64,000 nt of DNA, taken from NCBI GenBank assembly GCA_041401985.1, contig JAWKTE010000009.1, positions 62,001 through 126,000 on the forward strand. The letters are read 5' to 3'. Positions 34,380 through 42,180 of the stretch are shown here, one piece after another; positions within the stretch are counted from its first letter, which is position 1; each line of letters starts with the position of its first letter. The DNA is from JACKHA01 sp041401985 (GTDB lineage: Bacteria > Planctomycetota > Phycisphaerae > Phycisphaerales > UBA1924). A model generated the notes under the pieces. It saw only the letters and a program-made list of their open reading frames with translations, was not told the DNA's origin and ran no database searches. Position numbers and translations under genes: made by a program.

Positions 34380-34766
34380 TCACGGGATGTTCTTCACCAG
34401 GCTGAAGTCCGAGTAGTGGAACCCGGTGTAGTAGAACTCCTTGGTGTCGGTCCGGTGCACCACGCGGTGGGCCGCGTCGCTCCGCCCGGTCGTCGAGACC
34501 GTGTACTCCTCGTACGACCCGCCGGTGGGCAGGTTGCGCTCACGGTTGCCGTGGCGCGACCCGTCCCGCCGGAACGCCGACACGCTCCCGCCGCTCTTGA
34601 GCGTGCTGATGACGTTCTTGGCCTCGATCGGCAGGTTGTTGTACTCGACCGAGTAGATCGCCCCGCCGCTGGGCCCGAACGACTCGATCGGCGAGACCTG
34701 CGGCAGGTACGCGTTGCCCTCACGAGCATTCGCGGCGAAGTGCTGACCCTGTGCGTTGCGTGGCAT
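34380..34766 (-). CDS. Guanyl-specific ribonuclease (N1/T1/barnase family) without signal peptide
   Basis: This is a 128-residue protein whose C-terminal half matches the microbial RNase family. Following the barnase layout, the catalytic residues can be placed: a glutamate in SYEEYTV (86/87), arginines 95 (TTGR) and 101 (AHRVV), and histidine 117 (FHYSDF). EFYYTGFHYSDF is the family's closing block. The N-terminus (MPRNAQGQHFAANAREGNAY) is hydrophilic and has no export signal. No barstar-like inhibitor gene lies beside it. The ATG at 34766 has GAGG upstream; the frame is open further, but that part runs over the pckA leader. A toxic-effector or internal RNase role is possible; it needs to be kept in check by something not seen here. 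Confidence 0.8.
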   Translation of the reverse strand: MPRNAQGQHFAANAREGNAYLPQVSPIESFGPSGGAIYSVEYNNLPIEAKNVISTLKSGGSVSAFRRDGSRHGNRERNLPTGGSYEEYTVSTTGRSDAAHRVVHRTDTKEFYYTGFHYSDFSLVKNIP

Positions 34767-35038
34767 CGTTGCCTCGGCCTTGGGCCGCCCAACTCCGGAC
34801 CCCGGCGACCGCGGCCCCAGCAGCCGCGCCCGTCCCCAATCTTCTACCACGGACCGGCGATCCCGCCAAGCCCCCGGGGGCCTGGCCACCCCGGACTTTG
34901 CCCACAACCCGCCCCGACCTACCCTTGGCTCCCGGTGCGCGTGGTCGTTGTCCCGCCCCCGACGCCGGTTCTCGCCCCAGGGCTCGGCGTCTTGCGGCCA
35001 TTCCCGCGGACCTCCGGGCCCCTGCCGAAGAGTCCACG

Positions 35039-36633
35039 ATGCCGACATCAACGCCCGCCGCCCTCGACCTCTCCCCGCCCGCGCCCTGACCGATCTCTCC
35101 CCCGCCGAACTCATCGAGCGGGCCATCCTCGCCGGCGAGGGTCGCCTGGCCGCCAACGGTGCCCTGAACTGCCGCACCGGGGACCGCACCGGACGCTCCC
35201 CCAACGACAAGGTCCTCGAGGACACCCCCGACATCCACGACAAGATCTGGTGGGGCAAGGTCAACCGCCCCATCACCCCGGCCCAGTTCGACACGGCCCA
35301 CGAGATCGCCTGCCGCGTCCTGAACGCCAAGCCACGCCTCTACGTCTTCGAGGGCTTCGCGGGCGCGAATCCGAAGCACCGCCTCGGCGTCCGCGTCGTC
35401 ACCGAGCACGCCTGGCACTCGCTCTTCGCCCACACCCTGTTCATCCCCAAGGGCTCGCCCGCCGCCGCCGGGTCCACCAACTGGTCCTGCGACTGGACCG
35501 TCATCAACGCCGGCACCCACAAGCTGACCGAGGCCGAGCAGAAGGCCCTGGGCGTCACCAGCCCGATCATGATCGCCCAGTCCCTGGCCCGCAAGACCGT
35601 CGTCATCCTCGGCACCGAGTACGCCGGCGAGATGAAGAAGAGCATCTTCTACGCCATGAACTTCGACATGCCCGAGCAGGGCGTCTTCCCCATGCACTGC
35701 TCGGCAAACGTCGACAAGGCCGACCCCGCCAACGTCGCCCTGTTCTTCGGCCTCTCCGGCACCGGCAAGACCACCCTCAGCGCCGACCCCAACCGCGCCC
35801 TCATCGGCGACGACGAGCACGGCTGGGGGCCCGACGGCGTGTTCAACTTCGAGGGCGGCTGCTACGCCAAGTGCATCAAACTCACCCGCGAGGGCGAGCC
35901 CCAGATCTGGGACGCCATCAAGTTCGGCTCCGTCCTCGAGAACACCCCGATGGACGAGGCCACCCGCGTCCCCGACTACGACACGCCCAAGTGGACGGAG
36001 AACACCCGCGTCACCTACCCCGTCGACTTCATCCCCGGGGCCGTCATCCCCTCGATGGGCGGGCATCCCAAGAACGTGATCTTCCTCACCGCCGACGCCT
36101 TCGGCGTCCTGCCCCCCGTCAGCCGCCTGTCGCCCGAGCAGGCGATGTACTACTTCATCAACGGCTACACCTCCAAACTCGCAGGCACCGAGGCCGGCGT
36201 CACCGAGCCGCAGCCCAACTTCTCCCCCTGCTTCGGCGGCCCCTTCCTGCCCCGACCCCCGGTCGAGTACGCCCGCATGCTCGCCGACCGCATCAAGCAG
36301 CACAACGCCAACGTCTGGCTGCTCAACACCGGCTGGACCGGCGGGCCCTACGGCACCGGCAGCCGCTTCAAACTCTCGTACACGCGGGCGATGGTCACCG
36401 CCATCCTCAACGGCTCACTCGCCAAGGCCACCTTCAAGCCCGACGCGATCTTCGCCCTGCCGATCCCCAACGCCGTGCCCAACGTCCCCGCCGACGTCCT
36501 GAATCCCGCCGACACCTGGAAGGACAAGGCCGCGTACGAGGCCAAGGCTAAGGATCTGGCTGCACGGTTCCGGGCGAACGACAAGGCGTTCGACATGCCG
36601 GAGAACGTGCGTGCGGCGGGGCCGCGGGGGTAA
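35039..36633 (+). CDS. pckA: Phosphoenolpyruvate carboxykinase (ATP), N-terminal frame uncertain
   Basis: This enzyme of about 530 residues converts oxaloacetate and ATP to phosphoenolpyruvate (gluconeogenesis). From about 35080 the frame is fully conserved: GRLAANGALNCRTGDRTGRSPNDK, the P-loop FFGLSGTGKTTLSADP, GDDEHGWGPDG and PYGTGSRFKLSYTRAMVTAI. The upstream ATG at 35039 (MPTSTPAALDLSP...) is in another frame and would stop at 35087. The two would join if one base were missing from the C-run at 35073-35080. Within the conserved frame no ATG, GTG or TTG is available near the expected N-terminus. Either the sequence lacks one base here or a rare start codon such as CTG at 35086 is used. Confidence 0.9.
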
Positions 36634-36667
36634 ACGTCTCGACGCATCATCGATCGGAGTCAGCACA

Positions 36668-37261
36668 ATGATCGTCGCCCGGTGCTTGAGTTTGCTGGTC
36701 GTGCTGTCCAGTGTCCTGACCGCAGGCTGCCAGGACCGGATCCTCCGGGTCGACGTTGCCAACCAGACCTCGCAGCGCATCGACATGCTCGCACTGATCC
36801 CGCTCCAGAAGACGCCGCTCTTCTCGGACGAGCCTTGGTTGATGCACGGTGGCGCCCCACGCCTGTACGCGGCGACGATCGAGCCGGACGCGACGTGGTC
36901 GCGGGCACGTCGTGAACGATTCGATCGGCTTGCAACGCGTGTTTCGAGCGGTTCGAACGGCAATCTGATTGTCATGATCCGAATCCCCGCAGCCGAGGGC
37001 GAGCGAGCAACGTGGCAGGACTTCTGGATCCAGCGGCGAAGGGTGGAGCCCACGCAGATCACAGTTTCCACCAGCGGAAACGAGGACACGATGACCGTCG
37101 AGGCCCAAACGCGAAGCGGCGAGACACCCCGGGTTCGTCCGCTTTCGGAGGGTATCTCCGCGATTGGGATCGGGGAGGCGACCTTCACCCACCCACCGAC
37201 ACTCACGGCAATCCTCAACGCCCGCCATCGTTCGTGGCCGATCGAGTTGGATCTTCCGTAG
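36668..37261 (+). CDS. Hypothetical lipoprotein
   Basis: This is a 197-residue protein with a lipoprotein signal: CLSLLVVLSSVLTAGC, cysteine at about 22. The mature part is beta-rich without a recognised domain; VANQTSQRIDMLALIPL near the start suggests an immunoglobulin-like strand. Codons are slightly less G/C-rich than in pckA. It begins 35 bp after pckA on the same strand and may be read through from it. Function unknown. Confidence 0.7.
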   Translation: MIVARCLSLLVVLSSVLTAGCQDRILRVDVANQTSQRIDMLALIPLQKTPLFSDEPWLMHGGAPRLYAATIEPDATWSRARRERFDRLATRVSSGSNGNLIVMIRIPAAEGERATWQDFWIQRRRVEPTQITVSTSGNEDTMTVEAQTRSGETPRVRPLSEGISAIGIGEATFTHPPTLTAILNARHRSWPIELDLP

Positions 37262-37305
37262 CGGTGTTGATCAGACCGCACTCCTGTTCAGCCGAAGCCC
37301 ACCAC

Positions 37306-37390
37306 TCCCCGCCCGGAGGGCGCTGACCGTTGCCAGGGGCTTCAGCCCGCAGGACGCCTACCAGATCCTGACCCCGGAGAGGTCGGCGAG
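37306..37390 (+). repeat. Dispersed repeat, family B, copy 1 (forward)
   Basis: This is an 85-bp segment, running from tccccgcccgg to ggtcggcgag, with the core ccaggggcttcagccc. A second copy lies in inverted orientation at 37698-37786. Together they sit in a 573-bp stretch (37262-37834) that holds no supported gene; the short frames there are arginine/proline-rich and unconvincing. Confidence 0.7.
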
Positions 37391-37697
37391 CGCATGGCCG
37401 TCCGCCGTGCCACCGACCTGCAGTCGCAGGTAGGTCGGTGCCGATTAATGGCGCGCCACGTCCACCCACTTGCGCGATCGCATTGCATAACGCACCGGGG
37501 CGCGCCCCACGTTCCCACCAACCCGCCACGAACGCGACGCGCAAGCAAGCGCGATCCACCCCACGCCCCCACCACTCGATGCCTCGATGCCCCCTGCCTC
37601 GATGCCTTCCCCACCATCATCTGCGCGACGCGACCCGAGCCCTGGAGCACCATCGCCCGTGAACGCGCCGATCGACCAACGCGTCGAACAGCCACCC

Positions 37698-37786
37698 CTC
37701 GCCGACCCCTCCGGGGTCGAGAGCGAGTCAAGAACTCCCCAGGGGCTGAAGCCCCTGGCCACACTCGTGCGCCCGCCGGGCGGGGA
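37698..37786 (-). repeat. Dispersed repeat, family B, copy 2 (inverted)
   Basis: Read on the reverse strand it runs tccccgcccggcgggcgc ... gtggccaggggcttcagccc ... ccccggaggggtcggcgag, aligning over its whole length with copy 1 at 37306-37390. The core ccaggggctgaagcccctgg is a perfect hairpin here. Confidence 0.72.
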
Positions 37787-37834
37787 GCCCGCACGCGCCC
37801 CGGGCATCGCGATCCCCCGTCGCGAGCGCGCCGC

Positions 37835-38383
37835 TCAACCGCCATCGAGGCGCACTCGCTCCACCACCCGATGCTCGGCTCCGTCCGGGTGCAGCACGCT
37901 GCGTTTCAGCACGATTTCCTGCACCTCGAACGCGACCGGCTCGACGAGCGGCGCGTCGATCCGCAGTTCCGGCGCCTCGGTGCGGAAGCGTGCCAGCGTC
38001 AGGTGCGGCGTGAACCGGTCGCCCGCGTTCTTACGCGCCTTGCGGGCTAGGCGGTGCGACAGGCGGCGCTGGAGTTCCAGCAGCGGCGCGGGCGAGTCCG
38101 TGTGGGCGGCGACGAGGCGGGCCGGGCCGCGCTCGGGCAGCGTGATGAGGCGATCGGCGCGGAGCGCGAACGGGCCGACACCGCCGGCGGAGCGACTGAC
38201 CGACTCGATCGTCTCGTCGAGTTCACGCTCGGCGCGGTCGCCGATGAACTGGAGCGTCAGGTGGACGTGCCCCGGCGGCGTGGGGCGGTGCTCGGGCAGG
38301 GCTTCGATCGGGCCGAGCGCGTCGAGCAACGCCGCGGCGCAGTCGGGCGGCGGGTCGATGGAGACGAACAGGCGCAGTGCCAT
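37835..38383 (-). CDS. thpR: RNA 2',3'-cyclic phosphodiesterase
   Basis: This is a 182-residue member of the 2H phosphoesterase family (ThpR/LigT). Two HxTx motifs form the active site: HLTLQF at about residue 41 and HLTLARF at about 128. The opening RLFVSIDPP is the normal start of the family. These enzymes open 2',3'-cyclic phosphates on RNA ends and can join tRNA halves in vitro. The stop lies at 37835, just after the repeat-rich gap. The gene is followed on the same strand, upstream in map order, by a prepilin gene with a 6 bp gap, so co-transcription is possible. Confidence 0.9.
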   Translation of the reverse strand: MALRLFVSIDPPPDCAAALLDALGPIEALPEHRPTPPGHVHLTLQFIGDRAERELDETIESVSRSAGGVGPFALRADRLITLPERGPARLVAAHTDSPAPLLELQRRLSHRLARKARKNAGDRFTPHLTLARFRTEAPELRIDAPLVEPVAFEVQEIVLKRSVLHPDGAEHRVVERVRLDGG

Positions 38384-38389
38384 GCCGCG

Positions 38390-39256
38390 CTACCGGGGGT
38401 TGTTGACCCAGCCGAAGGGTCGGAGTTGGTCGCGCTGGTTGTCGGGCAGGAGGAGGTAGAGGCGGACCCAGCGGTCGCCGCGGACGTTGACGTACATGTC
38501 GTTGGCGTCGAAGTCGTTGGATCGTTGGAGGTGCTCGTCGCCGTCGTTGGGTGCGACGAAGCGTTCGACGCGTCCGTCGAGCAGGGCCATGTTGCCGCCG
38601 CCGTCGTGGCGGGTGGTGACCTGGTCGAGGTTTCCCCAGCGTCCGTCGGTGACGCCCTCGTTGTAGAACCAGACGCTCTCCTCGATGAAGATGGGCATGG
38701 CGGACATCTGGGTGGTGTACTGGAGGTACGAGTCGGGCAGGGGGTTGGGGTTGGCGATGCCGGGCTTGGTGTAGCGGACGCGGTGGAACACGTCGGTGCG
38801 TGCGCCGGAGGTGTAGTCGACCTGGCAGTAGTCGAAGTCGAGGGAGGTGCTGGTGCCGTAGACGTTGGTGTAGGTCTGGGTGAAGTTGGCGGTGCGGTAG
38901 TTGGAGGGGCACTCGCCGACGGCGTCGGAGCCCTGGACGTACTGGTAGAGCAGGCCGGGCGTGCGTCGCTGGCTGTGGGGCTGGAGGGGGTTGTAGGCCG
39001 GGGCGTCGGGCAGGCGGGCCCAGTCGCGTGCGTCCCAGATGTGCCCGTCCCACTCGCCGGCGTAGGTGAGCGCCGCGGTGATCATCTGGCGCATGTTGGA
39101 CTGGCAGACCACCGTCTTGGCGGCCGAGCGGGCCTTGCCCAGCGCGGGGAGCAGGATGCCGATGAGCAGCGCGATGATCGCGATGACCACGAGCAGTTCG
39201 ATGAGGGTGAAGGCGCGGTGACGCAGCGCGGCCGGGGTGGGCGCGGGGTGGGCCAT
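38390..39256 (-). CDS. Prepilin-type N-terminal cleavage protein with H-X9-DG motif
   Basis: This is a 288-residue pseudopilin-like protein. The cleavage/methylation motif is RAFTLIELLVVIAIIALLIGILLPAL, with Glu at +5 of the mature chain. Near the C-terminus RHDGGGNMALLDGRV fits H-X9-DG, the hallmark of the large planctomycete prepilin families. The mature part is a beta-rich pseudopilin head of unknown role. It should be processed by a prepilin peptidase, which is not in the window; an F-type inner membrane protein of the same machinery lies at 42.2 kb. Confidence 0.88.
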   Translation of the reverse strand: MAHPAPTPAALRHRAFTLIELLVVIAIIALLIGILLPALGKARSAAKTVVCQSNMRQMITAALTYAGEWDGHIWDARDWARLPDAPAYNPLQPHSQRRTPGLLYQYVQGSDAVGECPSNYRTANFTQTYTNVYGTSTSLDFDYCQVDYTSGARTDVFHRVRYTKPGIANPNPLPDSYLQYTTQMSAMPIFIEESVWFYNEGVTDGRWGNLDQVTTRHDGGGNMALLDGRVERFVAPNDGDEHLQRSNDFDANDMYVNVRGDRWVRLYLLLPDNQRDQLRPFGWVNNPR

Positions 39257-39292
39257 CGGGGCAGCGTACCAGAACCCGAGGGTCCGAAGGGG

Positions 39293-40486
39293 TTATTGGC
39301 TGGGATTGTCCAGCGGGGTCCAGACGCCGCCGGCGTTGGAGGAGGCGATGACGGCCTCGATGAAGCGGACGCCGCGGGCGCCGTCGTGGACGGTGGGGTA
39401 GGTGAGGTTCGAGTCGGGCTGGAAAGCCCGACCCCCTCGTTCGGCACTGCTCGCCGCGGCGGCCTTGCGGGCACGGATGGCCTCGAACGCGCCGCGGTAG
39501 ATGTTTGCGAAGGCCTCGATGAAGGCCTCGGGGTGGCCGGCGGGCAGGCGTGTGGCGGCGGCGGCCTCGGGGCCGAGGGACGCGGAGCCGCGTGTCAGGA
39601 TCTGGCATGGCCCGTCGCGGGTCGTGAACTCGAGGCGGTTGGGTTCTTCCTGTCGCCAGGCCAGAGCGCCGTCGGTGCCGTAGACGCGGATGGAGAGGTT
39701 GTTCTCCTGTCCGACGCAGACCTGGGAGCAGGTGAGCACGCCGCGGGCGCCGCCGGTGAAGCGGAGCAGGACGCTGGCGTCGTCGTCGAGGCGGCGGCCT
39801 TCGACGAAGGTTGTGGCGTCGGCGCAGAGGGACTCGATGCTGAGGCCGGTGATCGTGGAGACGAGGTTCTCGGCGTGGGAGCCGATGTCGCCGACCGCGC
39901 CGGCGATGCCCGAGCGTGCGGGGTCGGTGCGCCAGTCGGCCTGCTTCTGGCCGGAGGCTTCGAGTCGTGTGGCGAGCCAGCCCTGGTGGTACTCGACGAA
40001 CACCTTGCGGATCGTGCCGAGCGCGCCGGTGCGGGCGAGGCGGGCGGCCTCGCGGACCAGGGGGTAGCCGGTGTAGTTGTACGTGACGACCAGCACGACG
40101 CCGCGGCGCGCGACGGCGGCTGCCAGGTCGGCAGCCTGCTGGCTGGTGTGGACCATGGGCTTGTCGAGGATGACGTTGAAGCCGGCACCGACGAAGGCGC
40201 GGGCGATGGGGTAGTGGGTGTCGTTGGGGGTGACGATCGAGACGAAGTCGAGGCGCTGGTCGGCGGGGCGTGCGGCCTCGGCCTCGAGCATGGCCTGCCA
40301 GGTGGGGTAGGAGCGTTCGGGTGGCAGGCCCAGGGCGCGGGCGGAGGCCAGCGACTTCTCGGGTGTCGAGGAGAGCGCGCCGGCGACGAGGGTGGCCTGC
40401 TGGTCGAGGGCGGCGGCCATGCGATGGACCGCGCCGATGAAGGCGCCCTGGCCGCCGCCAATCATGGCGTAGGTGAGTTGGGACAT
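39293..40486 (-). CDS. Gfo/Idh/MocA family oxidoreductase
   Basis: This is a 397-residue NAD(P)-dependent oxidoreductase. The Rossmann start is LTYAMIGGGQGAFIGAVHRM, the EKP-like motif is NVILDKPMVHT and the catalytic region holds GDIGSHAENL. The likely substrate is a sugar or inositol, but it cannot be named. Near residue 350 the chain contains SSAERGGRAFQPDSN, which is encoded by a dispersed hairpin repeat (39413-39432) inserted in frame between normal helices. ATG 40486 is used rather than 40504, which starts inside a repeat. It heads a reverse-strand run that ends at the prepilin gene. Confidence 0.9.
   Translation of the reverse strand: MSQLTYAMIGGGQGAFIGAVHRMAAALDQQATLVAGALSSTPEKSLASARALGLPPERSYPTWQAMLEAEAARPADQRLDFVSIVTPNDTHYPIARAFVGAGFNVILDKPMVHTSQQAADLAAAVARRGVVLVVTYNYTGYPLVREAARLARTGALGTIRKVFVEYHQGWLATRLEASGQKQADWRTDPARSGIAGAVGDIGSHAENLVSTITGLSIESLCADATTFVEGRRLDDDASVLLRFTGGARGVLTCSQVCVGQENNLSIRVYGTDGALAWRQEEPNRLEFTTRDGPCQILTRGSASLGPEAAAATRLPAGHPEAFIEAFANIYRGAFEAIRARKAAAASSAERGGRAFQPDSNLTYPTVHDGARGVRFIEAVIASSNAGGVWTPLDNPSQ
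39413..39432 (-). repeat. Hairpin repeat inside the oxidoreductase gene
   Basis: gtcgggct-ggaa-agcccgac is a perfect 8-bp stem with a 4-nt loop. On the coding strand it encodes GRAFQPD. The phrase is out of place in this enzyme family, and similar hairpins occur between genes in planctomycetes. Insertion preserved the reading frame. Confidence 0.55.
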
Positions 40487-40507
40487 GGCTGCCTCGGGTT
40501 GCATCGG

Positions 40508-40628
40508 GGAACGCGAAGGGCGCGAAGGGACGCGATGGGCTTGGGATAAAGAGGCCTGGATCAGTCTATCGCGGCGGGTTTGGAAAAGAGTCTTCCTCGC
40601 TTCGCGGGACTTCGCGCCCTTCGCGTTC
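40508..40628. repeat. Palindromic dispersed element, family C, copy 1
   Basis: This is a 121-bp element with inverted ends: ggaacgcgaagggcgcgaag at the left and cttcgcgcccttcgcgttc at the right. A second copy is at 49461-49607. It fills the gap between the oxidoreductase start and the end of the heme-motif membrane gene, touching its stop codon. Confidence 0.78.
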
Positions 40629-41463
40629 AGCCCGATTCACCGGATGACTCCGGTTTCTTCCCGAATCGTGGCCGCCACAGTTCGACCAGGGTCATGGACA
40701 TGGCGAGCCAGACGCCGGCGTTGAAGAGCGCGCCGCCGGCGACGATGGCGTAGACCCAGTTGCGTCCGGGCTTGCCGAGCCACCAGGAGGCGTCGAGGCG
40801 GATGGCCCACCATGCGCCGATGTCGAGCAGCAGGCCCAGGCCCATCCCGGCCACGAGCAGGCCGACGAGCCAGCGGGGCCAGAAGGAGAAGGTGAGGCAG
40901 GCCGCGGCGAAGGCGCCGACGAGGGCGAGGGTGGTGGCGTGCGCGTGTGTGGAGATGACCAGGACGCGCTGGGGCGTGGGCTGCATGTCGCGCGAGAGGG
41001 CCAGGGGCCGGACGTCCTCCCAGAACTCGAGGGAGCGCGTGATGCCCGAGTCGGGGTCGGCGGCGGCGGCGCGGGTGTGGCACGACGCGCAGTGGATGGC
41101 GATGAGGTCGGCGGGCGGGCCGAGATCGAAGTTCTCGTAGTTCTCGGGGATGCGCGGGCCGCGGAGCCAGTCGAGGAGCATCTGGCGGTCGGCGTCGGGG
41201 ACTGGCGGCGCGCCCTCGATGTCGGCGGGGTGGTTGGATTCGAGGGCGGTGAGGATGGGTGCGGGGACGGTTGCGCCGCGGTACGCGCCCTCGATGTCGA
41301 GCAGCGTGAGTTCGGGCTCCTCGTCGCGGTTGCGGTAGTGGTCGTAGAGGAATACGAGCGAGGCGAACATACCGCCCAGGAGGGTGATGATGAGGCAGGT
41401 CAGGCCCAGGCGCGTGAGCAGCGGGAGGTTACGGAGGCGGAAGGTGGGTGCGGGGCTGGCCAT
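40627..41463 (-). CDS. Membrane protein with one c-type heme motif
   Basis: This is a 278-residue protein with about four membrane helices (18-40, 170-192, 195-217 and 238-258). Between helix 1 and helix 2 a soluble loop carries CASCH at 125-129, the covalent heme-binding motif of c-type cytochromes, in the order IHCASCHTRAA. The distal methionine cannot be assigned. The loop also contains EGAYRGATVPAPI. The arrangement suggests an electron-transfer or heme-bearing membrane component, but the partners are not in view. ATG 41463 follows the HEAT-like gene by 6 bp. Confidence 0.7.
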   Translation of the reverse strand: MASPAPTFRLRNLPLLTRLGLTCLIITLLGGMFASLVFLYDHYRNRDEEPELTLLDIEGAYRGATVPAPILTALESNHPADIEGAPPVPDADRQMLLDWLRGPRIPENYENFDLGPPADLIAIHCASCHTRAAAADPDSGITRSLEFWEDVRPLALSRDMQPTPQRVLVISTHAHATTLALVGAFAAACLTFSFWPRWLVGLLVAGMGLGLLLDIGAWWAIRLDASWWLGKPGRNWVYAIVAGGALFNAGVWLAMSMTLVELWRPRFGKKPESSGESG

Positions 41464-41469
41464 GCGGGG

Positions 41470-42039
41470 TCAGGGTAGCGGCGGCGGCCCGGAAGCGCGG
41501 CGGATCTCGTCGCGGGCCCGGCGGATTCGGGCGCGGACCGATGCCTTGTCGGTGCGGAGGACCTCGTCGGCGATGCGGTCGATGCGTACGCGCTCGGCGT
41601 CGATGGTGTGCCCGACCTTGAGCAGCACGCTGATGGCCCAGGCCCGGACGAGGGTGTTTGCGTTGCTGGCCGCGGCTTCGGCGAAAGCGAGGACGGCGCG
41701 GCGGTTGTTCGCGGGGATGGGCACGGCGTCGAGGATCTGGAGGAGGTTGAGCGACTGCTCCCAGTGGGACAGGAGCGGGATGAGGGCGACGAGTTGCTTT
41801 ACGTGCGCCGGCGGGAACGCGGCGCCTTGGCGGTGGGCGTGGCGGAGGAGCCAGATCGCGCCGGAGCGGATGGTGTGGTCGGCGCTGGGCGGCACGGTCG
41901 CGGCGGCGTCGAACACGAGGTCGAGGTAGCGGGGGTTGTGGGCGTGCGAGGCCGCGATCTGCTCGAGCACGGCGACGGACTTGCCGTCGTAGAGGGCGAG
42001 GTCGGCCAGGAGTGGGTTGGCGGGGGCGCGTCGGGCCAT
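41470..42039 (-). CDS. Hypothetical helical-repeat protein
   Basis: This is a 189-residue, almost entirely helical protein (ALYDGKSVAVLEQIAASHAHNPRYLDLVFDAAA...). The spacing of helices suggests HEAT- or TPR-like repeats. RRAVLAFAEAAASNANTLVRAWAISVLLKVG is the clearest repeat pair. No catalytic motif is seen. It precedes the heme-motif membrane gene by 6 bp, so the two are probably co-transcribed. Confidence 0.7.
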   Translation of the reverse strand: MARRAPANPLLADLALYDGKSVAVLEQIAASHAHNPRYLDLVFDAAATVPPSADHTIRSGAIWLLRHAHRQGAAFPPAHVKQLVALIPLLSHWEQSLNLLQILDAVPIPANNRRAVLAFAEAAASNANTLVRAWAISVLLKVGHTIDAERVRIDRIADEVLRTDKASVRARIRRARDEIRRASGPPPLP

Positions 42040-42180
42040 GGGTTGTGGGGCGCGACGATGGCGTGGGGTCGGCCGCGGGACCGGGACGAGGTCGGGGCGG
42101 AGGTCGGGGCGGTCGCTCGTTTTGGCGTCCGTTGCGCGACTGTCTCGCGTCTGTTTCGGGTCTGTTTCGCGCCCGGGGCC

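Noticed and set aside
37394..38050. Forward 218-codon frame across the repeat-rich gap
   Set aside because: Its composition (Arg/Pro/His) follows repeat B and antisense thpR; no start signal or domain.
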